Counted from the stretch's first letter, positions 1-9,409 are shown. The stretch: 64,000 bases of DNA from CAUJIW01 sp963205175 (GCA_041060555.1 JBEUDS010000005.1); one strand, 5' to 3'. Notes: generated by a model from the letters alone, not told the origin. Program-made: numbers and translations.

Positions 1-712
1 CCGGCCAGTGCTCGGCCGTGAAACGCGGCATGTCGCGGCGGATGTCGCGTTCCGGGAAGGCGGCCGGATCGAGCGCCGGATCGGCCAGCGCGCCGCGTCC
101 CACCGGGGAAAAGGCGACGAAGGTGGTGCCCAGCGCGCGGCAGGCTTCCAGCACGGCAATCTCGGCGTTGCGGGTCCACGGCGAATATTCCGTCTGCATC
201 GCGGCGATGGGGTGGACGGCGGCCGCCCGGCGCAGCGTCTCGGCCGACATTTCCGACAGGCCGATGGCGCCGATCTTGCCGGCCTTCACCAGGTCGGCCA
301 GCGCGCCCACCGACTCCTCGATGGGCACCGTGAAGTCGCGCCGGTGCAGGTAGTAGAGGTCGATATGGTCGGTGCGCAGCAGCCGCAGGCTTTCCTCCAG
401 GGCGGTCCGGATGGTCTCCGGCCGGCAGTCGATGCGCCGCTTGTCGCCATCGACGATGATGCCGGTCTTGGAGGCAAGGAAGAAGGACTGGCGCTTGCCG
501 TGCAGCGTCTCGCCGATCAGCGTCTCGTTCTTGCCCAGTCCGTAGATGCGGGCGGTGTCGAGATGATCATAGCCCAGCTCCAGCGCCCGGTGCAGCAGGC
601 GGGCACCCTCGGCCGGCGACGGCGGCGTGCCATAGGCCCACGACAGCGACATGCAGCCCAGGCCGATCGGGTTGACGGCGCGACCGGCGATAGGACGGCG
701 GGTGATGCTCAT
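1..712 (-). CDS. Aldo/keto reductase, C-terminus cut by window edge
   Basis: An NAD(P)H-dependent aldo/keto reductase that would interconvert a carbonyl and an alcohol in the cytoplasm. The 237 visible codons begin MSITRRPIAG at the ATG at 712 and run off the left edge. The classic tetrad is visible: Asp in DTARIYG, Tyr in the same motif, Lys in LASKTG and His in YYLHRRD, followed by the GKIGAIGLSEMS strand. The sequence resembles the AKR11/AKR13 (YajO/PLR-like) group. It lies 34 nt downstream of the P450 gene on the same strand, so the two are probably co-transcribed. The substrate cannot be read from the sequence. Confidence 0.9.
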   Translation of the reverse strand, partial: MSITRRPIAGRAVNPIGLGCMSLSWAYGTPPSPAEGARLLHRALELGYDHLDTARIYGLGKNETLIGETLHGKRQSFFLASKTGIIVDGDKRRIDCRPETIRTALEESLRLLRTDHIDLYYLHRRDFTVPIEESVGALADLVKAGKIGAIGLSEMSAETLRRAAAVHPIAAMQTEYSPWTRNAEIAVLEACRALGTTFVAFSPVGRGALADPALDPAAFPERDIRRDMPRFTAEHWP

Positions 713-746
713 GACGCTGCTCCTGACGGTGGCGGGGAGCGTCTGT

Positions 747-2000
747 CTAGCAGCCCAGCGTCACCGGCGCACGCAGGAAACCCCGGAAGCGCAGTCGCTG
801 GCTGCGCTCGGCCGGCGCGTTTAACCGATAGTCGGGGAAACGGGCGAGGAAGCGGCCGATGGCGATGCGCCCCTCCAGCCGGGCGAGGTTGGCGCCGAGA
901 CACAGATGGGTGCCGGAGGCGAACGCCAGGTGGCGGTTGGCGCCGCGGGCGAGGTCGAGCCGGTCGGGGTCGGGGAAGCGCGCCGGGTCGCGGTTGGCGG
1001 CGCCGATGCACAAGGTCACCAGCGTGCCAGCCGGCAGGGCCTCGCCGCCGACCTCGGTATCGGTGAGCACGCGGCGGTTGCCGAGCTGGTTGGAGCTTTC
1101 AAAGCGCAGGAATTCCTCGATCGCGGTGTCGAGCAGCGACGGATCGGCGATCAGCCGGGCTTTCTCCGCCGGCCATTCGAGCAGGGTCATCAGCGCGTTG
1201 CCGATCAGGTTGGTGGTGGTCTCGTGGCCGGCGTTGAGCAGGAAGATGCAGTTCTGCAGCAGCTCGGTTTCCGACAGTCGCTCGCCGCCGGCCTCGCCGA
1301 TGATCAGGCGCGACAGGATGTCGATGTCCGGGTCACGCAGGTTGGCCCGGCGGTCCGCCACCAGGTCGCGCAGATAGTCGAGGAAGTCGGCGACGTTCTG
1401 GTTCGCCTCCGCCAGCGCCGCCGCCGGCACCACCGGCTCCAGCGCGCCGAGAATGCTGAGCGACCAGCCGCGCAGCGGTCCGCGGTCGGCGTGCGGCACC
1501 CCCAGCAGGTTGCCGATCACCTCCACCGGAATCGCCGAGGCGAAATCCTCGATCAGGTCCATCTCGCCGTGCGCCGCGCCGGCGTCGAGCAGGCTGTCGA
1601 CCAGGGCAATGATGCCGGGCTCCATATGGGCGATGGTGCGGTTGGCCAGCGCGCCCTTGAGAATGGTGCGCACCCGGGTGTGCAGCGGCGGGTCGTTGAA
1701 CACCAGGCTGGTGGTGTGGTGCTGGTAGAGCAGCGTGTCGCCGAACTTGGGCAGGAATTCCGCCTTCTTGTCCGAGCTGAAGAGCAGCGGCTGGCGGTAG
1801 ACCAGTTCAAGGTCGGCGTGGCGGGTGAGGAACACCGAGCCGTCTGGCATGCGGCGCACCGGCTGGTGCTCGCGCAGCGCGTGGTAGAAGGGGTAGGGGT
1901 TGTCGATGAAGCCGGGCGGCGGCGAGCGCAGGTCGAAGCTGGCGGCGAAGGCGGCGGCGTCAAAGCCGGTGCCGGGCGATGCTGTGCGGTCTAAGGCCAT
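747..2000 (-). CDS. Cytochrome P450
   Basis: A soluble bacterial-type cytochrome P450 of 417 residues that would hydroxylate a small hydrophobic substrate using external ferredoxin or reductase partners; none is encoded nearby. Visible signatures are the I-helix oxygen-activation motif AGHETT (about 257-262), the K-helix ExxR (EFLR, 296-299) and the heme-ligand loop FASGTHLCLG with the thiolate Cys at about 367. I chose the ATG at 2000 (MALDRTASPG) because GGGGAGGAA precedes it; an upstream in-frame start at 2117 would add 39 residues that look non-coding. It is divergent from the MDR gene at 2240 and followed by the aldo/keto reductase. There is no N-terminal membrane anchor. Confidence 0.95.
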   Translation of the reverse strand: MALDRTASPGTGFDAAAFAASFDLRSPPPGFIDNPYPFYHALREHQPVRRMPDGSVFLTRHADLELVYRQPLLFSSDKKAEFLPKFGDTLLYQHHTTSLVFNDPPLHTRVRTILKGALANRTIAHMEPGIIALVDSLLDAGAAHGEMDLIEDFASAIPVEVIGNLLGVPHADRGPLRGWSLSILGALEPVVPAAALAEANQNVADFLDYLRDLVADRRANLRDPDIDILSRLIIGEAGGERLSETELLQNCIFLLNAGHETTTNLIGNALMTLLEWPAEKARLIADPSLLDTAIEEFLRFESSNQLGNRRVLTDTEVGGEALPAGTLVTLCIGAANRDPARFPDPDRLDLARGANRHLAFASGTHLCLGANLARLEGRIAIGRFLARFPDYRLNAPAERSQRLRFRGFLRAPVTLGC

Positions 2001-2239
2001 GCTGCTGTTCCTCCCCGAACCTGGTGGTCTTGACGCCACGGTTGCCCCGAGGATAGCGCGTCTTGCGGAATGGTTCACCCCTAAACAGTCACGCATGAAA
2101 CCATCTGTCGTGTGCATGCCGGAAGTTTGAACGGCCGACCTAACGGAAGCGGTAGCTCGGCAGGGCAGGCCGACAATGACATGTGTGGCGTTTCAGGCGG
2201 CGACACAGCCGCCGGGTCGACGTGCGGGAGTGACAGGTC

Positions 2240-3256
2240 ATGGCGCAGCAGGTTGAGCAGGTGGTGCTGGTGCGCCGGCCGGACGGCAATCCTCGCCCCG
2301 AGGATTTCGCCCTGCGCGAGGCGCGCCTGCCGGAGCTGGCCGACGGGCAATTCCTGCTGGAAAACCATTATCTCTCGATGGACGCCGGCTTCCGCCAGTG
2401 GATGAGCGCGGGTTCCGACGACAATTATCTCGGCGCCATGCCGCTGGAGGCGCCGGTGATGAGCATCGTGCTCGGTACCGTGCGGGCCAGCCGGCACCCC
2501 GGTTTCACGGAAGGCCAGGTGTTGCTGGCGCGCACAGCCTGGGAAAGCTGGTCGATCGCCGATGGCTCGGATCTGGCGCTGCCCATTCCGGTGCGGCCTG
2601 GCCGTCCGCTGCACTTCTATGCCGGCAGTCTGGGCCTGAGTGGTTTCACGGCCCATGTCGGCTTCAACCATATCTGCCAGCCCAAGGCCGGCGAGACGGT
2701 GGTGGTAAGCGCCGCCGCCGGTGCCGTCGGCACCATGGTCGGCCAGTTCGCCCGCATCGCCGGTTGCCGGACCATCGGCATCACCGGCTCGGCGGACAAG
2801 GCGCGCTGGCTCACCGACACCGTGGGCTATGACGCCGTCATCAACTACCGCGAGCCTGGCGGCGTGGCCGCCGGGCTCGACCGACTGTGCCCGGACGGGC
2901 TCGACATCTATTTCGACAATGTCGGCGCCGAGACGCTGGACGCGGCGCTGGCGCACATGAAGGAAGGCGCCCGCATCGCCCTGTGCGGCATGATCGCCCA
3001 GTATGGCGACCCCGCCAACCCGGCCGCCATCCGCCAGCTGTGGCAGGCAATCACCAAGCGGGCGATGCTCAAGGGCTTCATGTTCTCCGACCACATGGAC
3101 CTGTTCCCGGATTATCTGCGATGGGCGGAAGCGCAGGTCGACGCCGGCCGGCTGCACAGTTTCGACGATATCCACGAGGGCATCGCCACGGCGGCACAGG
3201 CTTTCTGCTCGCTGTTCGATGGTACCAACCAGGGCAAGGTGCTGGTGCGACTGTGA
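2240..3256 (+). CDS. Zinc-independent MDR NADP-dependent oxidoreductase
   Basis: A 338-residue medium-chain reductase of the LTB4-dehydrogenase/CurA group, which reduces the double bond of enones with NADPH. The nucleotide-binding region carries AAAGAVGTMVGQFA followed by GITGSADKA. The zinc-ligand cysteines and histidines of alcohol dehydrogenases are absent. The GFMFSDH segment and the C-terminal GKVLVRL are typical of the group. GGGAG lies just before the ATG at 2240. The gene is divergent from the P450 with 239 nt between the two starts, so the two may share a control region, but I see no copy of the island motif there. Confidence 0.9.
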   Translation: MAQQVEQVVLVRRPDGNPRPEDFALREARLPELADGQFLLENHYLSMDAGFRQWMSAGSDDNYLGAMPLEAPVMSIVLGTVRASRHPGFTEGQVLLARTAWESWSIADGSDLALPIPVRPGRPLHFYAGSLGLSGFTAHVGFNHICQPKAGETVVVSAAAGAVGTMVGQFARIAGCRTIGITGSADKARWLTDTVGYDAVINYREPGGVAAGLDRLCPDGLDIYFDNVGAETLDAALAHMKEGARIALCGMIAQYGDPANPAAIRQLWQAITKRAMLKGFMFSDHMDLFPDYLRWAEAQVDAGRLHSFDDIHEGIATAAQAFCSLFDGTNQGKVLVRL

Positions 3257-3660
3257 CCGGAATGACACAGGTTGCGCGCGGGCCTGTCAAAATGATCAAA
3301 TGAAACGACCGTGCAAATCGGCAAGAACAAACGCCAATAACTGGCAAACAACCGCAGGGCAGGTTTCGCGTCGTCCGTCGGGCGACGGGGAGTGGCCCGG
3401 GCAGTCCTTGGGAGAGTTCTAGATCAAACGTGGGATCGCCCCCACGGCATCGCGCCATAACTGACCTGTGCCAGGCTGTCGCCGCCGCTTCCCCGGCCGC
3501 GTGCGTACCGCCTGAGCCGGTGACGGGAACGGCATCGATGTTGCGGCCGTTCCATGCGACCCGCCGGCCGGAGAAGGGAATCCCTGCCGGCCGGCACTGA
3601 CATCATCGATAACGCAGACAACACAAGCGCGGCATTCCGCGCGTCCGAAGGAGAGGAAGA
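3257..3660. other. 404-nt intergenic region upstream of TonB receptor
   Basis: No convincing gene is present; the short open frames crossing it have no ribosome-binding site and continue as antisense of the receptor. A small GC hairpin, GCGCGG-catt-CCGCGC (3627-3642), sits just before the receptor ribosome-binding site AAGGAGAG and could affect its translation. I see no repeat or island-type motif here. Confidence 0.5.
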
Positions 3661-6135
3661 ATGACTGTTTCGGTTGAGAAAATCGGCGCCGCGTCCCGGT
3701 CGCGCCTGCGCGGGCTGCTGCTGGCCTCGGTTGGCGGCGCCCTGCTGGTCGCCGGCAACGCCGCCGCCCAGACCGCCAGCGACAGCGGTGCCGTCGAAAG
3801 CGTCGGCCTGGAGGAAATCGTCGTCACCGCCCGCAAGCGCGCTGAAAGCGTGCAGGACGTGCCGGTGGCGGTGACCGCCATTTCGGCGGCCCAGATCGAA
3901 CGGCAGGATCTCACCAGCCTGGAGAAGATCGCCGCCCGCACGCCGAACTTCACCGTCGGCCGTGCCTCCAACGGCTCCGGCGCCCAGCTTACCCTGCGCG
4001 GCATCGGTTCGTCGTCCACCTCCATCGGCATCGAGCAGTCGGTGGCCGTGGTGGTCGATGGCGTCTATTACGGCCAGGGCCGCATCATCCAGGAAGGCTT
4101 CTTCGATCTGGAGCGGCTGGAAATCCTCAAGGGTCCGCAGGCGCTGTTCTTCGGCAAGAACGCCACCGCCGGCGTGATTTCGCTGACCTCCGCCGATCCG
4201 GGCAAGGAAGTCGAGTTCAAGGGCCGCGCCGCCTATGAGTTCAAGTCGCAGCAGGTGCAGGGTGAGTTCGTCGGTTCGGGCCCGCTCAGCGATACGCTGG
4301 GCCTGCGCGTCGCCATCCGTGCTTCCAAGATGTTCGACGGCTATTTCAAGAACGTCTCGGTCGATCGCAACTACGCGACTTACGATGTCGCGACCGACAC
4401 CCTCAATCCGCACACCGCGGTGCCGGCGGCCAGCGACGCGCCGGGCGAGAAGGAACTGCTTGGTCGCGTGACCCTGAAGTGGACGCCCACCGATGCGCTC
4501 ACCGCGACGTTGAAGGCCTCGGGCGACTACAACAAGGTCAACAACTCGTCGTGGAACTATGTGGCGTTCAACTGCCCCGGCGGCGTCAGCCAGCTTACCG
4601 GCTATGCCTGCGGCGACAGTTTCGTCACCCATCAGAACAACATGCCGGCCGACATCGCCGCCAACTATCCCTACGCCAAGGATGATGGCGAACTTTACAA
4701 CCGCTACAAGTCCTACGCTGTCACCGGCACCATCAACTACGAGATGACCGACGTCACCATCACGTCCGTCACCAATTACAACTGGAACAACAACCGCTGG
4801 ACGTGCGCCTGCGACTTCCAGACCAGCGACGCCGGCACCTGGGCGACCGAGAATTCATCCTGGCACGCCTTCTCCTCGGAGCTGCGGGCGCTCACCAGTT
4901 ATGACGGCCCGGTCAACCTGATGGTCGGCGCGCTGTATCAGAAGACCAAGCGCAAGTTCGGTCAGTGGGTGATGTTCGCCAACATCGAGGACTCCAGCCA
5001 GTCGGCGGCCGACCGCTACGTCGCTACCTCCAAGTCGTCGGCGACTGACGGCGAGACCATCGCGGCCTTCGGTCAGGTGACCTGGAAGGTCATCCCCACC
5101 GTCGAGCTGGCCGGCGGCCTGCGCTACACGCATGAGACCAAGGACAGCTTCTTCACCCAGCCGTACAACAACGTGGCGCTGATCAGCATTTTCCGGCCGC
5201 AGGACGCCGCTGACGGCCTGGGCTACGTGACCGCCAAGCAGACCTTCAACAACTGGTCGCCGGAAGCCACTGTCACCTGGAAGCCGACCGACGATGTGAT
5301 GGTCTATCTCGCCTACAAGACCGCCTACAAATCAGGCGGCTTCTCCAACGGCGGCATCAACAGCGCCTTCTCGACCGATCCGCTGGCCGACCTGACCTTC
5401 GATCCGGAGAAGGCGCGCGGCTTCGAGGCCGGTATCAAGAGTACGCTGATGGACAATCAGCTGCGTCTGAACCTGAACCTCTACACCTTCGCCTACAAGG
5501 ATCTGCAGGTCGACTTCTTCAACTCGCCGATCTTCGCCTTCCAGACCCTGACGGCGGATGCTCGCACCAAGGGCGTGGAGGTGGAGTTCGAGTACGCGCC
5601 CAACAGCGTGCCGGGGCTGAATCTGCATGGCTCGATCAATTACAACCGCGCCCGCTACACCAGCTTCGGCGACGCGCCATGCTACGCCGGCCAGACCCAG
5701 TCGCAGGGCTGCAACGTGCCGGTGGCCAGTGCCTTGCGTCAGGATTTGAGCGGCCGCCCGCTGTCGATGGCGCCCAAGTGGACCGGCACCTTCGGCGTCG
5801 GTTACGATACCGCCATCGGCAACGGCCTGACCCTGGGCCTGGCGGCGGATGCCCGCTACAACGGCAGCTATCTCGCTTCGGGCTTCGGCAACCCCTACTC
5901 GCATCAGGATTCCTACGTGAACCTCGACGCCAGCGTGCGCGTCGGCAGCGAGGATGGTCGCTGGGAAGTGGCGCTGCTGGGCAAGAACCTGACCAACCGC
6001 TTCTATGTCACCGGTGTTGTCGACGGCCCGTCGACCGGCAGCGCCTCGGGCGGCGTCACCGGCACGCCGGCGGACCAGCTGGGCTTCGCCACCCTGCCGC
6101 GCACCGTCCAGCTCCAGCTGAGCTGGCGCTACTGA
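3661..6135 (+). CDS. TonB-dependent outer-membrane receptor
   Basis: An 824-residue outer-membrane beta-barrel transporter energised by TonB-ExbBD. The N-terminus has a signal peptide ending near NAAAQTAS, then the TonB box region LEEIVVTARKRAE, the plug domain (about 45-165, with TLRGIG and LEILKGPQALFFGKNATAG), and a long barrel ending LQLSWRY. The length and the EEIVVTA box match the sphingomonad receptor families involved in uptake of aromatics, terpenoids and similar substrates rather than classical siderophores. A strong AAGGAGAGG precedes the ATG. Its neighbours (P450, MDR reductase) suggest import of a hydrophobic carbon source, but that is inference. Confidence 0.95.
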   Translation: MTVSVEKIGAASRSRLRGLLLASVGGALLVAGNAAAQTASDSGAVESVGLEEIVVTARKRAESVQDVPVAVTAISAAQIERQDLTSLEKIAARTPNFTVGRASNGSGAQLTLRGIGSSSTSIGIEQSVAVVVDGVYYGQGRIIQEGFFDLERLEILKGPQALFFGKNATAGVISLTSADPGKEVEFKGRAAYEFKSQQVQGEFVGSGPLSDTLGLRVAIRASKMFDGYFKNVSVDRNYATYDVATDTLNPHTAVPAASDAPGEKELLGRVTLKWTPTDALTATLKASGDYNKVNNSSWNYVAFNCPGGVSQLTGYACGDSFVTHQNNMPADIAANYPYAKDDGELYNRYKSYAVTGTINYEMTDVTITSVTNYNWNNNRWTCACDFQTSDAGTWATENSSWHAFSSELRALTSYDGPVNLMVGALYQKTKRKFGQWVMFANIEDSSQSAADRYVATSKSSATDGETIAAFGQVTWKVIPTVELAGGLRYTHETKDSFFTQPYNNVALISIFRPQDAADGLGYVTAKQTFNNWSPEATVTWKPTDDVMVYLAYKTAYKSGGFSNGGINSAFSTDPLADLTFDPEKARGFEAGIKSTLMDNQLRLNLNLYTFAYKDLQVDFFNSPIFAFQTLTADARTKGVEVEFEYAPNSVPGLNLHGSINYNRARYTSFGDAPCYAGQTQSQGCNVPVASALRQDLSGRPLSMAPKWTGTFGVGYDTAIGNGLTLGLAADARYNGSYLASGFGNPYSHQDSYVNLDASVRVGSEDGRWEVALLGKNLTNRFYVTGVVDGPSTGSASGGVTGTPADQLGFATLPRTVQLQLSWRY

Positions 6136-6144
6136 GCCGAACGG

Positions 6145-6165
6145 GGGGGGCGGTCTCCGCCCCCC
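6145..6165 (+). terminator. GC hairpin after TonB receptor
   Basis: Perfect 9-bp stem GGGGGGCGG / CCGCCCCCC with a 3-nt loop, starting 9 nt after the receptor stop. It has no U-run, so it may act as an mRNA-stabilising hairpin or a weak terminator. Confidence 0.6.
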
Positions 6166-6235
6166 GCTCTCCATGCCGACCTCGGCCGCGTCACCTCATC
6201 CGGTGGCGCGGCCTTCGTCGTTGGCGGGGGTATGC

Positions 6236-6517
6236 TCAGCCGGCTTTGTCAGGGTCGGCGGCCGGTCCGCCGGGCGGGTCGGGCTCGACGGCTGGTCCAC
6301 CGGTTGGATTGGATGAAGATGGGTCATCCTCCGTGTCGCCGGCGACCTCCCGCCGGGCCTGGTCGAGCAGCTGCTCGCGGCGGGCTTCCTCGTCGGCGTC
6401 GCGGACCCTCTGCGCCTTGGTGCGCCCGAACTTCGCCCGATTCGTCCTTGCCTCGGCCTCGGCCTCGGCGCGCTCGCGCGCCTTGCGGAACTGCCGCAGA
6501 TTGATGACCTCGCCCAT
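6236..6517 (-). CDS. DUF4169 family small protein
   Basis: A 93-residue protein beginning MGEVINLRQFRKARERAEAE, which matches the alphaproteobacterial DUF4169 family (function unknown). The first 55 residues are strongly charged and probably helical (Arg/Lys/Glu/Ala). The C-terminal 35 residues are an acidic Pro/Gly-rich tail (DPSSSNPTGGP...) that looks disordered. GGGAGG sits about 10 nt upstream of the ATG at 6517. It is divergent from rpsB. Confidence 0.8.
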   Translation of the reverse strand: MGEVINLRQFRKARERAEAEAEARTNRAKFGRTKAQRVRDADEEARREQLLDQARREVAGDTEDDPSSSNPTGGPAVEPDPPGGPAADPDKAG

Positions 6518-6746
6518 GCCGACCGTGCCTCCCGGTGTGATCCTGTGTCCGAGTTATGCCAAGGCCGGGGCAGGACACCAAGGCGGGTTGCGGCCATCGA
6601 CGGGTGTTGCGGGGCAGGGTGTGCTTGCTTTTGCATCGCCGATCGGCTATGCGGCGCGCCATCACACACGCGAGGGCTGCCTTCCCGGTGGGTCCAGAGA
6701 TGGACCGAAACCCTCGCGGAGGTCAAACTGGAGAAGGAGATACGCG

Positions 6747-7526
6747 ATGGCCGTTCCCGTCGTGACGATGCAGCAGTTGCTGGAAGCCGGTGCCCACTTT
6801 GGTCACCAGACCCACCGTTGGAACCCGCGCATGGCGCCGTACATCTTCGGCGAGCGCAACAACGTCCACATTCTCGACCTCAGCCAGTCGGTGCCGCTGT
6901 TCGCCCGCGCGCTGCAGTTCGTCCGTGACACCACCGCCGCCGGCGGCAAGGTGCTGTTCGTCGGCACCAAGCGTCAGGCCGCCGGTCCGATCGCCGAGGC
7001 GGCCATCCGTTCCGGCCAGCACTTCGTCAACCATCGCTGGCTGGGCGGCATGCTCACCAACTGGAAGACCATCAGCCAGTCGATCCGTCGCCTGAAGCAG
7101 ATGAGCGAGCAGTTGTCCGGTTCGACCCATGGTCTGACCAAGAAGGAAGTGCTCAAGATGACCCGCGACCGCGACAAGCTGGAGCAGTCGCTGGGCGGTA
7201 TCCGTGACATGGGTGGCCTGCCGGATGTCATCTTCGTGATCGACACCAACAAGGAAGACATCTGCATTCACGAGGCGAACACCCTGGGCATCCCGGTGAT
7301 CGCCATCCTCGACACCAACTGCGATCCCAAGGGGATCGCCTTCCCGGTGCCGGGCAACGACGACGCCAGCCGGGCGATCAAGCTCTACTGCGACGCCATT
7401 GCCGATGCCGCGCTTGATGGTCGGGTCGGCCAGGAAGTGCGTCGCGGTCGTGATATCGGCGAGATGGAGCAGCCGATCGTCGAGGCCGTGGTGGCGGAAG
7501 CCGCCGCCGAAGTGGCCGCGCAGTAA
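6747..7526 (+). CDS. rpsB: 30S ribosomal protein S2
   Basis: Ribosomal protein S2, 259 residues, of the small subunit. It starts MAVPVVTMQQLLEAGAHFGH and contains the conserved NPRMAPYIFGERN, HRWLGGMLTNWKT and GLPDVIFVIDTNKE segments. GAGAAGGAGA precedes the ATG at 6747; the much longer in-frame opening upstream is receptor antisense and intergenic DNA. The C-terminal tail is Ala/Glu-rich (VVAEAAAEVAAQ), as often in alphaproteobacteria. It is the first gene of the rpsB-tsf-pyrH-frr block but is separated from tsf by a palindromic repeat. Confidence 0.98.
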   Translation: MAVPVVTMQQLLEAGAHFGHQTHRWNPRMAPYIFGERNNVHILDLSQSVPLFARALQFVRDTTAAGGKVLFVGTKRQAAGPIAEAAIRSGQHFVNHRWLGGMLTNWKTISQSIRRLKQMSEQLSGSTHGLTKKEVLKMTRDRDKLEQSLGGIRDMGGLPDVIFVIDTNKEDICIHEANTLGIPVIAILDTNCDPKGIAFPVPGNDDASRAIKLYCDAIADAALDGRVGQEVRRGRDIGEMEQPIVEAVVAEAAAEVAAQ

Positions 7527-7545
7527 CATAAACGACTTCATTGTG

Positions 7546-7625
7546 CGTCATGCCGGTACTCACGTGCCGGCATCCGCAATGCCAGGACTGGCGTTGGTGG
7601 ACCCCGGATCAATTCCGGGGTGACG
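7546..7625. repeat. 80-bp palindromic repeat element between rpsB and tsf
   Basis: The element is bounded by inverted ends CGTCA (7546) and TGACG (7625). It contains two hairpins: ATGCCGG / CCGGCAT (7550-7556 with 7567-7573) and ACCCCGGA-tcaat-TCCGGGGT (7600-7620). This architecture matches the dispersed short palindromic repeats common in alphaproteobacterial intergenic DNA. A related shorter fragment lies at 17085. It could attenuate transcription between rpsB and tsf or stabilise rpsB mRNA. Confidence 0.75.
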
Positions 7626-7655
7626 TTTATCCGGGACTAGAGAAAGGTTGGACTC

Positions 7656-8588
7656 ATGGCTGAGATTACCGCGAGCCTGGTGAAGGATCTGCGCGACAAG
7701 ACCGGCGCCGGCATGATGGACTGCAAGAAGGCGCTCGCCGAGACCAATGGCGACATTGAAGCGGCGGTCGACTGGCTGCGCACCAAGGGTCTGGCGGCTG
7801 CCGCCAAGAAGGCCGGTCGCGTCGCCGCCGAAGGCCTGGTGGGCGTGGCTGTTTCCGGCAGCAAGGGCGCGGTGGTCGAGGTCAACTCGGAAACCGACTT
7901 CGTCGCCAAGAACGACATCTTCCAGGCGTTTGTCCGTGAAGTGAGCCAGATCGCGCTGGGCGCCAACGGCGACCTCGACGCGGTTGCCGCCGCGCCGTTC
8001 CCGGGTGGCGAGGGCCGCACCGTCGCCGAGCAGCTGACCCACAACATCGCCACCATCGGCGAGAACCAGTCGCTGCGCCGTGCCGCGACCCTGGAAGTCT
8101 CGCAGGGTGTCGTTGCCTCCTACGTCCACAATGCCGCCGCCGAGGGGCTGGGCAAGATCGGCGTGCTGGTGGGTCTCGAATCGTCGGCCCCGGCGGAGGT
8201 GCTGGCGCCGCTCGCCAAGCAGCTGGCCATGCACATTGCCGCCGCCAACCCCCTGGCGCTGAACGAGGATGGCCTTGATCCGGCCGTCGTCGAGCGCGAG
8301 CGCGCGATTGCCGCCGAGAAGGCCGCCGCGTCGGGCAAGCCGGCCGAGATCGTCGCCAAGATGACCGAGGGCGCCATCCGCAAGTTCAAGGAGGAGGTTG
8401 TCCTTCTGAGCCAGGTCTACGTGCTCGACGGCAAGTCTAAGGTGGCCGACGTCGTCGCCGCCGCCGGCAAGGACGCTGGCGCCCCGGTGACGCTGATCGG
8501 CTACGTCCGCTATCAGCTCGGCGAGGGCATCGAGAAGCAGACGTCGGACTTCGCGGCGGAAGTGGCGGCAGCAGCCGGCACGAACTGA
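7656..8588 (+). CDS. tsf: Translation elongation factor Ts
   Basis: EF-Ts, 310 residues, the guanine-nucleotide exchange factor for EF-Tu. The N-terminal UBA-like domain reads LVKDLRDKTGAGMMDCKKAL, and the core has EVNSETDFVAKND, both family signatures. The ATG at 7656 follows AGAAAGG. It is followed by a rho-independent terminator, so pyrH probably has its own promoter or depends on readthrough. Confidence 0.98.
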   Translation: MAEITASLVKDLRDKTGAGMMDCKKALAETNGDIEAAVDWLRTKGLAAAAKKAGRVAAEGLVGVAVSGSKGAVVEVNSETDFVAKNDIFQAFVREVSQIALGANGDLDAVAAAPFPGGEGRTVAEQLTHNIATIGENQSLRRAATLEVSQGVVASYVHNAAAEGLGKIGVLVGLESSAPAEVLAPLAKQLAMHIAAANPLALNEDGLDPAVVERERAIAAEKAAASGKPAEIVAKMTEGAIRKFKEEVVLLSQVYVLDGKSKVADVVAAAGKDAGAPVTLIGYVRYQLGEGIEKQTSDFAAEVAAAAGTN

Positions 8589-8608
8589 TCGAAGCAGTTG
8601 GCAGGGCC

Positions 8609-8645
8609 GACCGGCATCTTTATGGTGCCGGTCGGTTTTGTTTGT
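8609..8645 (+). terminator. Rho-independent terminator after tsf
   Basis: Perfect 8-bp stem GACCGGCA (8609-8616) / TGCCGGTC (8626-8633), 9-nt loop, followed by GGTTTTGTTTG. This is the clearest intrinsic terminator in the window. Confidence 0.85.
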
Positions 8646-8668
8646 GCGCAGGAGAGCAAAGGTAGGCC

Positions 8669-9394
8669 ATGGCAACGCGGCAGCGGTTCAAGCGAGTCCT
8701 CTTGAAGCTTTCCGGCGAGGTGCTGATGGGGTCGGGCCAGTTCGGCATCGACCCCGCGACCGCCGAGCGCATCGCCACCGAAATCCGCCTGGCGCGGGAT
8801 GCCGGCGTGCAGATCTGCCTCGTGGTCGGCGGCGGCAACATCTTTCGTGGCCTGGCCGCGGCCGCCAAGGGTTTCGACCGGGCGTCCGCCGACTACATGG
8901 GGATGCTGGCGACCGTGATGAACGCGCTCGCCGTGCAGAATGCCCTTGAGCATCAAGGTGTTGAAACGCGTGTGCAATCGGCGATCCCGATGGCCAGCGT
9001 CTGCGAGCCCTACATCCGGCGTCGTGCCGTGCGCCATATGGAGAAGGGGCGGATCGTCATTTTCGCCGCCGGCACCGGCAATCCCTTCTTCACCACCGAC
9101 ACCGCCGCCGCCCTGCGCGCCGCCGAGATGGGTTGCGAGGCGCTGCTGAAGGGCACGTCGGTCGATGGCGTCTATACCGCCGATCCGAAGAAGGATCCCG
9201 CCGCGGTGCGCTATGAGACCCTGCATTTCAACAAGGTGCTGTCCGACAACCTGCAGGTGATGGATGCCTCCGCCGTTGCCCTGTGTCGCGACAACAACAT
9301 ACCGATTGTCGTGTTTTCGATCCGCGAACACGGTAATCTGGCGCGCGTGCTGGAAGGGAGCGGCACCGCGACCATTGTGACCAATGACGCCTGA
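8669..9394 (+). CDS. pyrH: UMP kinase
   Basis: Hexameric bacterial UMP kinase (amino-acid kinase fold), 241 residues, which phosphorylates UMP to UDP with ATP. Conserved segments are LLKLSGEVLMG near the N-terminus, VVGGGNIFRG, AGTGNPFFTTDTAAALRAAE and the GVYTADPKKDP loop. GGAGAGCAAAGG lies upstream. It is followed 15 nt later by frr, the usual pairing. Confidence 0.98.
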   Translation: MATRQRFKRVLLKLSGEVLMGSGQFGIDPATAERIATEIRLARDAGVQICLVVGGGNIFRGLAAAAKGFDRASADYMGMLATVMNALAVQNALEHQGVETRVQSAIPMASVCEPYIRRRAVRHMEKGRIVIFAAGTGNPFFTTDTAAALRAAEMGCEALLKGTSVDGVYTADPKKDPAAVRYETLHFNKVLSDNLQVMDASAVALCRDNNIPIVVFSIREHGNLARVLEGSGTATIVTNDA

Positions 9395-9409
9395 ACAGGA
9401 CGGAACAAG

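Noticed and set aside
2001..2239. Possible island motif between P450 and MDR genes
   Set aside because: CTTGC and ACC occur but at a spacing of 10 rather than 8, so it does not fit.
5679..6746. Long in-frame extension upstream of rpsB
   Set aside because: It runs through the receptor in another frame; the ATG at 6747 has a good ribosome-binding site and gives the normal S2 length.
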